Origin: Ga0077553 sp038215275
GTDB taxonomy: Bacteria > Acidobacteriota > Terriglobia > Bryobacterales > Bryobacteraceae
Length of the DNA stretch: 5,929 bases
NCBI GenBank assembly: GCA_038215275.1
Contig: JBBQRA010000308.1
Span: forward strand, 1 to 5,929
Reading direction: 5' to 3'
Made by a program: the position numbers and the translations under genes
Notes under the pieces: model-generated
What the model was told of the DNA's origin: nothing
Seen by the model: only the letters and a program-made list of their open reading frames with translations
Database searches by the model: none
Shown here: positions 1 to 5,577 of the stretch, one piece after another
Numbering within the stretch: the stretch's first letter is position 1
Layout: every line of letters begins with the position of its first letter

Positions 1-603
1 GGCCGCGAAGACATCCGCTACTACCAGTCCCACGAGCCTGGCCCACGCGAGATGACCGACTGGCTCACTTTCGACGTCTTCGTCATCGGAAAAGAACGCG
101 TCTTCCGCCTAGTCGCCAAAAAGGGCAAACCCGTCAAGACGCGCAGAGGCAAAGCCCGCCCTCAGCAGGGGGAACACGACCGCATTTCCTTCAACATCGA
201 AGAACTCCGGCGCAATCATACCCTCTCCATCAAAGGCGAAGCTACCGTCCTTGGCCGCCTCTGCTGGGTTCTCGAAGGCCGGCTTGACCCCGGCGCCCCA
301 GATAACGTTTCCCGCTCAGGCGGCATGGCCTCGAGCGACGGCACTCTCTGGATCGACCAGGAATCCCACTGGATTCTCAAGGAGGAAGCCGTCCTCCGCC
401 GCCGCTGGCAGGGCTTTCCCGAAGGCTCCATCGTAACCCACGATGCCTTCTGGCACGAGGATCTCCCCCTCACCGGCCGCATCCACCTCCTGCGCACCAT
501 CTCCCTGGGCAACCACCGATTTCAACTCGAAACCGAGCAAACCTACTCCAACTACCGCCGCTTCGGCGCCGAAACCGCCATCGAGTTCAGTCCAGTGCAA
601 TAA
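1..603 (+). CDS. LolA-like exported protein, 5' end missing
   Basis: The frame is open from base 1 to the TAA at 601-603, giving 200 residues. The ATG at 52 is probably internal, because the 17 codons before it (beginning GREDIRYY) fit the family pattern better than a start would. The visible part resembles acidobacterial hypothetical proteins with a lipoprotein-carrier (LolA/LolB-like) beta fold. The features are a FDVFVIGKERVFRLVAKKGK stretch (residues 24-43), a charged linker (44-62), a WVLEGRLDP strand (89-97), a LWIDQESHWILKEE segment (117-130), and a C-terminal TYSNYRRFGAETAI signature (181-194). Any signal peptide lies outside the window. The role is unknown; a periplasmic carrier of lipid or lipoprotein is inference from the fold. 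The 3' end overlaps the oppositely oriented regulator gene by 17 bp. I am confident of the gene and moderately confident of the fold. Confidence 0.75.
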   Translation, partial: GREDIRYYQSHEPGPREMTDWLTFDVFVIGKERVFRLVAKKGKPVKTRRGKARPQQGEHDRISFNIEELRRNHTLSIKGEATVLGRLCWVLEGRLDPGAPDNVSRSGGMASSDGTLWIDQESHWILKEEAVLRRRWQGFPEGSIVTHDAFWHEDLPLTGRIHLLRTISLGNHRFQLETEQTYSNYRRFGAETAIEFSPVQ

Positions 604-1663
604 TCCGGCTCATCAACTCCGCCTGCCGCCGGGTCCCCGTTTTCGACATCGCCCGCTTCAGATGCGTCCGCCCTGTCTGCTCGGCAATCCCCAAATGCTC
701 CGCCGCCTGCTTCACCGACAAACCCGAAGCCAGAATCGATGCAAATCGCGCCTCCGCCGGAGTCAGTCCAAACAGCGTCTCAAGCTGCGCGCTGTCGGCC
801 GAAGTCGCCCGGTCCGGATCGCGTACCTCCAAAATCGCCGTTATCCGCACAACCCCCATCGGATGCCAGGTCTCCGCTTGAATCGGCCGCAAAGTCGCCC
901 AGTACGGAGTTCCTCGCCGACGCCGCCGAATTGCGAACGATCGCGTCCGCTTCTCCGGCTGCACCAAGTCCCCGGACTCCAACACAATCTGCCCCTCCCG
1001 CAGCGCCAGTCCGTCCGCCCTCCCGGTCAACTTCTGAAACCGCCCGTTGCTCTGCACAACTTTTCCTTCTTGATTCAGAATGGCGACTGCAAACGGCAGC
1101 GCTTCGAAACAGATCTTCACACCCGTGCAACCCTGCGACTCCAAGTGCCGCTCTTCGATCAATTGCACACTCCTCCGGATGTGCGCGGCAATTCGCGTCC
1201 CCATCGCCAATTCGTGCTCGGTCAACGGGCCCGCCTCCTTCGAACGGATCACCGTTAGAAACGACTCCACATCCGTCCCCCGCGCGATCCACGCGCCACC
1301 CCCATAATGCAGCTTCCGCGGCGCCAGGTACGCCCGGTAGAATTCAGTCGCTTCCAACTCCTCGTCCGTAATCACGCCGTGCGAGGGAGCAAAAATTCCT
1401 TCCTCCTGCGGAAACCGGTCCAGTCTCTGGTACCACGGGTCCTGCGATGCCCATTTCTCCAGGTACTCTCTCCGATCGTCGTCACTCTGCCCGCAAAAAC
1501 AGCTGGTACTCAGCTCCCCATTGGCTCGCGAATGAATCCAAAAACTTCCCTGCGACGAGCCAAGAAGTTCACAGACTTGCAACAAAACTCGAGACCAACG
1601 GCTCGCATCCCGCGAGGCCTCGTAGATCTCACCGGTCAATTTATCGAATTGATCTAGAAACAT
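587..1663 (-). CDS. LuxR-type helix-turn-helix regulator with N-terminal sensor region
   Basis: This is a cytoplasmic DNA-binding regulator of 358 residues. The C-terminus (about 292-356) is a LuxR/GerE-type helix-turn-helix: LFGLTPAEARFASILASG, then LSVKQAAEHLGIAEQT, then GRTHLKRAMSKTGTRRQAEL. Residues 185-280 look PAS-like (FAVAILNQEGKVVQSNGRF, then PYWATLRPI). Residues 1-170 look GAF-like and carry the family opening MFLDQFDKLTGEIYEASRD and an SQDPWYQR motif. There is no response-regulator receiver domain and no typical acyl-homoserine-lactone domain, so the signal is unknown. The ATG at 1661-1663 is chosen because the opening residues match the family. No good Shine-Dalgarno precedes it: the bases just upstream belong to the inverted-repeat element at 1665-1876. 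The gene is downstream of, and in the same direction as, the sulfatase/DUF1080 pair, so it may regulate them (inference). Confidence 0.88.
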   Translation of the reverse strand: MFLDQFDKLTGEIYEASRDASRWSRVLLQVCELLGSSQGSFWIHSRANGELSTSCFCGQSDDDRREYLEKWASQDPWYQRLDRFPQEEGIFAPSHGVITDEELEATEFYRAYLAPRKLHYGGGAWIARGTDVESFLTVIRSKEAGPLTEHELAMGTRIAAHIRRSVQLIEERHLESQGCTGVKICFEALPFAVAILNQEGKVVQSNGRFQKLTGRADGLALREGQIVLESGDLVQPEKRTRSFAIRRRRRGTPYWATLRPIQAETWHPMGVVRITAILEVRDPDRATSADSAQLETLFGLTPAEARFASILASGLSVKQAAEHLGIAEQTGRTHLKRAMSKTGTRRQAELMSRIIALD

Positions 1664-1693
1664 GGTCGGATTTAGAATCGTGTCCCCTAAATG

Positions 1694-1719
1694 GGGGATG
1701 TGCTACAGGACCACTCCCC
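1694..1719. repeat. Bulged hairpin in left half of the element
   Basis: GGGGA (1694-1698), a single unpaired T, and GTG (1700-1702) pair with CAC (1712-1714) and TCCCC (1715-1719), leaving a nine-base loop, CTACAGGAC. A G-rich stem with one bulge is reminiscent of REP-type hairpins. The competing pairing CCCC (1684-1687) with GGGG (1693-1696) would form a smaller alternative hairpin. The assignment is from base pairing alone. Confidence 0.5.
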
Positions 1720-1735
1720 GTTACACTCTTTTTGA

Positions 1736-1857
1736 CCGCTAGCCATTATCGCTTTCGAGGGTGTTTTCGGGTCGATGCCTACAGGTACTTTAGCCATACT
1801 CTGCCCGGTCGAAGACCTCGTCTACCCCATAAAAGTGATAGCGATAAAGGCTAGCGG
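1736..1857. repeat. 18-bp imperfect inverted repeat, 86-nt spacer
   Basis: CCGCTAGCCATTATCGCT at 1736-1753 faces AGCGATAAAGGCTAGCGG at 1840-1857, pairing at 17 of 18 positions. The spacer can add shorter pairings: CGAGG (1756-1760) with CCTCG (1816-1820), CGGG (1768-1771) with CCCG (1804-1807), and the small hairpin GGTC-GAA-GACC (1807-1817), which competes with the previous one. These arms are nested inside the outer arms of the element. Four bases separate the two right-hand arms (1858-1861) against fifty on the left (1686-1735). Confidence 0.8.
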
Positions 1858-1878
1858 AAGAGGACACAAATCCGACGC

Positions 1879-2505
1879 TTAAATTTCCTTAACTCGAAGG
1901 TTCCGGAACTCGACACGCGTCCCGTGGCCTAAAAAGCCCAGATATCCGGTCTTTCGCAGCAACCCCGGATGCTTTTTCAATACCGCCGGGTCGGTCACCG
2001 TGGAAAGGTCGGCGTCCGAGATCACTTTCCCGTTCAACGTTACCGTCACCTTCGAACCATCCACCCGGATCTCCTCGGCATTCCACTCCCCCGCCGGCTT
2101 CAACGCGTCCGCCGTTGCCGGAAACACGTCATACACGCTGCCGTGCCGCTGCGTTGGCTTCAGCTTGCCCTTGTAGATCTCGTGGTCATGGTCCAGAATC
2201 TGGATCTCCATCCCGGAATACGCCGCATCGCCCGTCAATGGCGAACGGATCCCCACTCCATTGTTCCCGCCAGGCTCCATCTTAAATTCGAACCGGAACA
2301 CGAAGTTGCTGTATTGCTTGCCCGTGTAAAGGTTCCCGCCCCCTTCCTTCGGGCACACGATCGTCCCGTTCTCCACCACGTAGCCCGGCCCCCGGCCGTT
2401 AATGAGCTGCCAACCGTTCAACGTCTTGCCGTCAATTATTGAAACGAAGCCATCCTCCGCACCCCAAGCCGAAACCGCCAAACAGGCCAACATCAAATAA
2501 CGCAT
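1879..2505 (-). CDS. Exported DUF1080 (3-keto-disaccharide hydrolase-type) protein
   Basis: This is a 208-residue secreted protein of the DUF1080/3-keto-disaccharide hydrolase family, a concanavalin-like beta-sandwich found in carbohydrate-degrading soil bacteria. A signal peptide (MRYLMLACLAVSAWG, cut probably before A16) is followed by family landmarks: DGKTLNGWQ (25-33), GGNNGVGIRSP (79-89), YSGMEIQILDHD (96-107), HGSVYDVFPA (121-130), GEWN (139-142), and the closing GYLGFLGHGTRVEFRNLRVK (187-206). The frame is open to a GTG at 2514, but that codon overlaps the Shine-Dalgarno AAAGGAG. The ATG at 2503-2505 sits 8 nt after it and begins the signal peptide properly, so I prefer it. The gene follows the sulfatase by 13 bp and is almost certainly cotranscribed. 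The substrate cannot be told from the sequence; glycoside or keto-sugar breakdown is family-based inference. Confidence 0.9.
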   Translation of the reverse strand: MRYLMLACLAVSAWGAEDGFVSIIDGKTLNGWQLINGRGPGYVVENGTIVCPKEGGGNLYTGKQYSNFVFRFEFKMEPGGNNGVGIRSPLTGDAAYSGMEIQILDHDHEIYKGKLKPTQRHGSVYDVFPATADALKPAGEWNAEEIRVDGSKVTVTLNGKVISDADLSTVTDPAVLKKHPGLLRKTGYLGFLGHGTRVEFRNLRVKEI

Positions 2506-2513
2506 CGTCACCA

Positions 2514-2520
2514 CTCCTTT
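2514..2520 (-). promoter_or_regulatory. Shine-Dalgarno of the DUF1080 gene, overlapping the sulfatase stop
   Basis: On the minus strand the bases read AAAGGAG, ending 8 nt before the ATG at 2505. The sulfatase TAA (2519-2521) overlaps its first two bases, so ribosomes ending the sulfatase finish on this site, which suggests translational coupling. It also argues against the GTG at 2514, whose first base is the last G of the site. Confidence 0.8.
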
Positions 2521-3889
2521 ATTGCGTCACAGCTCCCGCGGGTCGCGTCGAAGCCGGACGATCCTTCACCTCAGCATAGGCCTTCCGAATCTCTTCCGGA
2601 AATCCGGCCATCAATTTGTCGATCTCCCCCAACATCGCTGCCACCACTTGCCGATTCTCCTCCGCCACGTCGTAACTCTCGTCCCGATCCGTCACCACGT
2701 CATAAAGCTCGGGCCGAGCCAGCCGAACGTTCTTTCGTCCACCCGCCGGAGCCGGGCTGTAGGTCACGTTGTTGTACCGCGAGAAATGCAGCTTCCACTT
2801 CCCCCATCGCGCGCACTGCACGTTCAACCCATCAAAATACAAAATCGGCGCCCGTTCAAACTCCCGCTGCTTGCCCGCCAACAGCGGCCCGATGTCCCGT
2901 CCGTCCACTGGCCGCGCCGGCAGTGACGCCCCCGTCATCGCGCAAATCGTCGGCAACAAGTCCATCGTAGAAACCAGGCCGTCACAAACCAACCCAGCCT
3001 TCACCAGCCCCGGCAGCCGCGCCAGAAGCGGCACGCGTATGCCGCCCTCCCAAGTCATTCCCTTTCGCCCCCGCAGCAACCCCGGACTGCCCTGGAACCA
3101 AGGGCCATTGTCGGACGAAAACACCACCAACGTGTTCCCTTCCAACTTATGCTTTTTTAACGTTGCCAAGATTTGCCCCACCGACCAATCGAGCTCCGTC
3201 AAGACATCCCCATAGATCCCCTGCTTCGACTTCCCCCGGAACGCCTTCCCCACCCCCAACGGAATATGCGGATACGTGTGCGGCATATAAAGAAAGAACG
3301 GACCATCCTTGGCGCTTTCCAGAAACTCCACCGCCCGCTTCGTGTACTTCTCCTGCAGGCTATCGAGATCTGTCTGCTCCTCCAACACTTTCTCATCCGC
3401 CATCAACCACCGCGGGTTCATATCGTTCGAATAGGGAATGCCGTAATAGTGGTCAAAACCCTTGTAAGTCGGCAGATGCGGGGCCAAATGCCCCAAATGC
3501 CACTTGCCCACGCACATCGTCTGGTAGCCCTTCGCCTTCAGTAGATTCGCCACCGTCTGCTCCCCTTCGGCCAGCCCCGTCTTGTCTGCGGGGAACAGCA
3601 CCCGCGGCACCCCCACACGCGTCGGATATCGCCCCGTCAGCAGCGCAGCCCGCGACGGACTGCACACCGGATTCGCTGACAGGCAATGCGTGAACCGCGC
3701 CCCCTCTCTCGCAAGGCGATCAATATTCGGCGTGGCGATCGGCGACCCGTAGCAAGACAGGTCGCCCCATCCCAAGTCATCGCAAAAAATCAAAATCACG
3801 TTCACCGGACGTGCCGGGGCGGCTACACCCGCGGCGGCTGCGGCGGAAGCAAGAAAACTGCGGCGGTTGAGCATAAGTCCCCGGATCAT
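2519..3889 (-). CDS. Tat-exported formylglycine-dependent sulfatase
   Basis: This sulfatase hydrolyses sulfate esters, probably from sulfated sugars or aryl sulfates, outside the cytoplasm. The 456-residue frame opens with a twin-arginine signal, NRRSFLASAAAAAGVAAPA (8-26). The catalytic domain follows: CDDLGWGD (36-43) with metal ligands D37 and D38; the signature CSPSRAALLTGR (76-87), where C76 becomes formylglycine; GKWHLG (128-133) with K129; HTYPH (204-208); SSDNGP (258-263) with metal ligands D260 and N261; and RKGMTWEGGIRVP (275-287) with K276. The C-terminal subdomain carries WGKWKLHF (362-369) and ELYDVVTDRDESYDV (394-408). Every core residue expected of the S1 sulfatase family appears present. 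Cysteine 76 needs a formylglycine-generating enzyme, which is not in this window. The ATG at 3874 is an alternative start, with GGGGA just upstream and the same signal peptide. The substrate cannot be assigned. Confidence 0.95.
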   Translation of the reverse strand: MIRGLMLNRRSFLASAAAAAGVAAPARPVNVILIFCDDLGWGDLSCYGSPIATPNIDRLAREGARFTHCLSANPVCSPSRAALLTGRYPTRVGVPRVLFPADKTGLAEGEQTVANLLKAKGYQTMCVGKWHLGHLAPHLPTYKGFDHYYGIPYSNDMNPRWLMADEKVLEEQTDLDSLQEKYTKRAVEFLESAKDGPFFLYMPHTYPHIPLGVGKAFRGKSKQGIYGDVLTELDWSVGQILATLKKHKLEGNTLVVFSSDNGPWFQGSPGLLRGRKGMTWEGGIRVPLLARLPGLVKAGLVCDGLVSTMDLLPTICAMTGASLPARPVDGRDIGPLLAGKQREFERAPILYFDGLNVQCARWGKWKLHFSRYNNVTYSPAPAGGRKNVRLARPELYDVVTDRDESYDVAEENRQVVAAMLGEIDKLMAGFPEEIRKAYAEVKDRPASTRPAGAVTQ

Positions 3890-4799
3890 AACAAATCAGA
3901 CCCACAATGTTGTACACTGCAATTTTAGGAGGTGGATCTTCCCGAAAGGGCCCGTATCCAATGCGCACACTCCGCTCCTTCCTGCCGTAATTCGGCGGGC
4001 CCTCGCGTCCCTGTTCAACCTTGTATTCCCCCAAGACTGCAAGGTATGCGGCCAGCCTGTCCGGCACGCCCGCCGGATTCCGGTCTGCGAGACCTGCTTG
4101 GCTGCGCCCGCTCCTCTGGCGGCCGATTACTTTTGCACCCAGTGCCGCACCCCATTCCTCAACGAGGCGCCTCTCGACGACCATGGGGTCTGCGGACGCT
4201 GCCGTTCCGGCCTTACCGGCTACGACTCCGCCTACTCCTACGGCTACTACGAAGGAGCCCTCAAAGATCTCATCCATCTCTTCAAATACGCCCGTGTCGA
4301 AACCCTCGGTGACCCCCTGGGAGCGTACCTCCTCCGCGCCATCCCCCTCGATCAGCGCTTCGATGTTGTAGTCCCCGTGCCCTTGCATTGGAGGCGACGC
4401 CTCTGGCGAGGCTTCAACCAGGCCGCACTGCTGGCCCGGCCGTTGGCGCATCGTCTCGGAGTACCGGTCGACGCAGCGCTGGTCAGGAGCCGCAACACCG
4501 ATACCCAGGCAAGCCTGAGCCCCTCTGAGCGCCGGTCCAACGTGGCCGGCGCTTTTGCGTTACGCCGCGGCTCGAACGTTCGCGGCAAACGGATTCTGCT
4601 GGTGGACGATGTCCTCACCACCGGCGCCACTGTCGGTTCGGCCGCCGCTGTCCTGCGGCGTGCCGGCGCCAGCCATGTCGCGGTCCTCACGCTCGCCCGT
4701 GTCGACCGCCGTCCCTCGTGGGCCGCCCTCGCCAAAGCGGCTCCCGATCAACCGTTCGTTCCACCCCCAACCGCCCAATCCAAAACAGAAGTCCTGTAG
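3867..4799 (+). CDS. comF: ComF family phosphoribosyltransferase-domain protein, start uncertain
   Basis: ComF proteins pair a zinc-binding N-terminus with a type I phosphoribosyltransferase fold and are needed for DNA uptake in naturally competent bacteria; elsewhere the role is unclear. Numbered from the TTG at 3867, four CxxC pairs lie at C58/C61, C74/C77, C90/C93 and C109/C112. VPVPLHWRRRLWRGFNQA spans 169-186, and the PRPP-binding loop ILLVDDVLTTGAT spans 243-255. The start is the problem. The frame has no ATG or GTG anywhere near its N-terminus. TTG 3867 has no Shine-Dalgarno, lies inside the sulfatase gene and would add about 40 atypical residues. Homologues usually begin close to IRRALASLFNLVFP, here residue 42, encoded from an ATT at 3990. 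A frameshift joining the ATG at 3961 is also possible. Coordinates give the longest frame; the function is secure, the start is not. The HNH gene follows 13 bp downstream. Confidence 0.85.
   Translation: MSISPRIITNQTHNVVHCNFRRWIFPKGPVSNAHTPLLPAVIRRALASLFNLVFPQDCKVCGQPVRHARRIPVCETCLAAPAPLAADYFCTQCRTPFLNEAPLDDHGVCGRCRSGLTGYDSAYSYGYYEGALKDLIHLFKYARVETLGDPLGAYLLRAIPLDQRFDVVVPVPLHWRRRLWRGFNQAALLARPLAHRLGVPVDAALVRSRNTDTQASLSPSERRSNVAGAFALRRGSNVRGKRILLVDDVLTTGATVGSAAAVLRRAGASHVAVLTLARVDRRPSWAALAKAAPDQPFVPPPTAQSKTEVL
3927..3935 (+). promoter_or_regulatory. Very strong Shine-Dalgarno with no normal start after it
   Basis: AGGAGGTGG, followed by ATC, matches the anti-Shine-Dalgarno complement AGGAGGTGATC except for one inserted G. 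At the usual 5-10 nt distance there is no ATG, GTG or TTG; the next bases are ATCTTCCCGAAAGGG. A GTG at 3932 overlaps the site itself and is in a different frame from comF. In the comF frame the nearest codon after it is ATC (3936), at a spacing of three bases from AGGAGG. It lies in the divergent gap between sulfatase and comF, so it is probably part of the comF leader. I see no confident promoter in the gap; TACACT (3913-3918) is a weak candidate -10. Confidence 0.55.
3961..3990 (+). other. Nine-codon upstream ORF (MRTLRSFLP) ending on the comF frame
   Basis: An ATG at 3961-3963 is preceded by AAAGGG at 3945-3950, ten bases away, and opens nine codons (MRTLRSFLP) before TAA at 3988-3990. 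The final A of that stop is the first base of an ATT in the comF frame, giving TAATT, which resembles the TAATG stop-start overlaps of coupled genes. It may be a leader peptide from which ribosomes restart into comF. It may instead be the true comF N-terminus, separated from the rest by a one-base indel. Confidence 0.35.
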
Positions 4800-4802
4800 G
4801 AG
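4797..4802 (+). promoter_or_regulatory. Shine-Dalgarno of the HNH gene, overlapping the comF stop
   Basis: TAGGAG includes the comF TAG stop (4797-4799) and ends ten bases before the HNH ATG at 4813. This supports the ATG as the start and suggests the HNH gene is translated in step with comF. Confidence 0.7.
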
Positions 4803-4812
4803 CCTCGTCAGA

Positions 4813-5340
4813 ATGCCAGCTATCGACCGCTTACATCAGCCCGTTCTGGTCCTTAACGCCAGCTATGAGCCGATCAACGTCTGCGCTGCCCGGCGCGCCG
4901 TGGTTCTCATCCTTAAGGGTCTCGCCTCGGCCGAAGAGCATGTTGCCAGCCACATCCACTCTTTTAACCGCGCCGTCCCCCTTCCCAGCGTCATCCGGCT
5001 GCTCGAATACCGCCGGATTCCCCAGCAAACCCGCGCCCTGTCGCGCAAAAACATACTTATGCGCGATCGCTATACCTGCCAGTATTGCCACCGTGTTCTA
5101 CCCTCGGGCGAACTCACGCTCGATCATGTCATGCCCCGCTCCCGCAGCGGCGGTTCCTCCTGGGAGAATCTCGTCGGCTGTTGCCACCCCTGTAACAACC
5201 GCAAGGGGAATCGCACCCCGGACGAAGCCGGCATGCGCCTCAGCAAACAACCCCGGCCCTTCAGCCTCCACACCAGCCGGCATCTCATGCGGATGCTCGG
5301 CAACACCGACTCCCGTTGGCGAAAATACCTCTTCTACTAA
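4813..5340 (+). CDS. HNH endonuclease
   Basis: This 175-residue protein belongs to the HNH nuclease family with a zinc-stabilised beta-beta-alpha metal fold. Residues 1-80 form a family-typical N-terminal region (VLVLNASYEPINVCAARRAV, 11-30; LLEYRRIP, 63-70). The nuclease core follows: CQYC (89-92), LTLDHVMPRS with D104 and H105 (101-110), N119 in WENLV, and CHPCNNRKGNRTP (124-136), whose C124 and C127 complete the zinc site. It closes with DEAGMRLSKQPRPF. The ATG at 4813 is chosen because TAGGAG (4797-4802) lies ten bases upstream and the residues after it match the family; the same frame is open further left only as a shadow of comF. Its Shine-Dalgarno overlaps the comF stop codon, so the two genes look coupled. 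The DNA substrate is unknown. The protein is not fused to a restriction or intron module. Confidence 0.92.
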   Translation: MPAIDRLHQPVLVLNASYEPINVCAARRAVVLILKGLASAEEHVASHIHSFNRAVPLPSVIRLLEYRRIPQQTRALSRKNILMRDRYTCQYCHRVLPSGELTLDHVMPRSRSGGSSWENLVGCCHPCNNRKGNRTPDEAGMRLSKQPRPFSLHTSRHLMRMLGNTDSRWRKYLFY

Positions 5341-5347
5341 ACAATTA

Positions 5348-5384
5348 CGGCCTTGGCTGGCGATCTGCACCCCAGCCAAGGCCG
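5348..5384. terminator. Stem-loop terminator between convergent genes
   Basis: CGGCCTTGGCTGG (5348-5360) and CCAGCCAAGGCCG (5372-5384) form a perfect 13-bp stem with an 11-base loop. It begins eight bases after the HNH stop and ends eighteen bases before the stop of the minus-strand small gene, so it sits exactly where a bidirectional terminator is expected. On the minus strand the stem is followed by TAATTGTTTAG, a short T-rich run. On the plus strand there is no U-tract, so termination in that direction is less certain. Confidence 0.75.
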
Positions 5385-5402
5385 CCTCCGAATCAAAACG
5401 AG

Positions 5403-5558
5403 CTATCGGAAGAAACCCAGTAAATAGGCGATCAGTAGAATCACCAGAATCGTCCCCAAACCCACGCCCGCTCCGCCGCCGGCACCCCATCTGCTATGTC
5501 CATAAAAACCCGTCCCGCCACCGACGAGCAGGATCACCAGTATCAATACAAGTAACAT
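5403..5558 (-). CDS. Small DUF3309-like membrane protein (51 aa)
   Basis: ATG at 5556-5558 to TAG at 5403-5405 encodes 51 residues. Two hydrophobic helices (LLVLILVILLVGG, 2-14; GTILVILLIAYLLGFF, 35-50) flank a glycine-rich turn with aromatics, TGFYGHSRWGAGGGAGVGLG (16-35). This helix-turn-helix layout, with a W-G pair in the turn, resembles DUF3309-family proteins, which are short inner-membrane proteins of unknown function. A Shine-Dalgarno AAGGGAG (5569-5575) lies ten bases before the ATG. It is the last of three closely spaced minus-strand genes and ends just before the terminator stem. I am confident that it is a gene and less sure of the family. Confidence 0.78.
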   Translation of the reverse strand: MLLVLILVILLVGGGTGFYGHSRWGAGGGAGVGLGTILVILLIAYLLGFFR

Positions 5559-5577
5559 AAGTCTCAGTCTCCCTTGC

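Larger units (their letters stand above)
1665..1876. repeat. Compound inverted-repeat element (MITE- or REP-like)
   Basis: The two ends are inverted copies. The left end reads GTCGGATTT (1665-1673), then six extra bases, then GTGTCC (1680-1685). The right end reads GGACAC (1862-1867) joined directly to AAATCCGAC (1868-1876). All 15 paired bases match. Inside lie an 18-bp imperfect inverted repeat (1736-1753 with 1840-1857), a bulged hairpin (1694-1719), and two copies of CTACAGG (1703-1709 and 1779-1785). The element stops one base before the regulator's ATG and two bases before the DUF1080 stop codon. It encodes no recognisable transposase, so a non-autonomous mobile repeat is the likeliest reading. 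A structured RNA or a regulatory region is the alternative. No convincing target-site duplication longer than one base is visible. Confidence 0.7.

Noticed and set aside
443..1371. Two long plus-strand frames (443-1258 and 739-1371) opposite the regulator gene
   Set aside because: Their products are mostly proline, arginine and serine with no motif, as expected from the antisense of a GC-rich gene. The minus-strand frame has clear LuxR signatures.
1684..1697. CCCC-TAAAT-GGGG as a terminator for the DUF1080 transcript
   Set aside because: Only four base pairs and no T-run after it on the minus strand; it is better explained as part of the compound element.
1687..1797. 36-codon minus-strand ORF inside the inverted-repeat element (begins MAKVPVGIDPKTPSKA)
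   Set aside because: It has no clear ribosome-binding site and no recognisable family, and it lies across the predicted stems. It could be a transposase remnant, but nothing in it shows this.
3777..4451. 224-aa minus-strand frame across the sulfatase start and comF
   Set aside because: It runs antisense to the comF zinc and phosphoribosyltransferase motifs, has no domain of its own, and overlaps the 5' end of the sulfatase gene.
4718..5560. 280-aa plus-strand frame spanning the end of comF, the HNH gene and the small membrane gene
   Set aside because: It is low-complexity alanine, proline, serine and arginine text out of frame with HNH, and it reads through the terminator stem.
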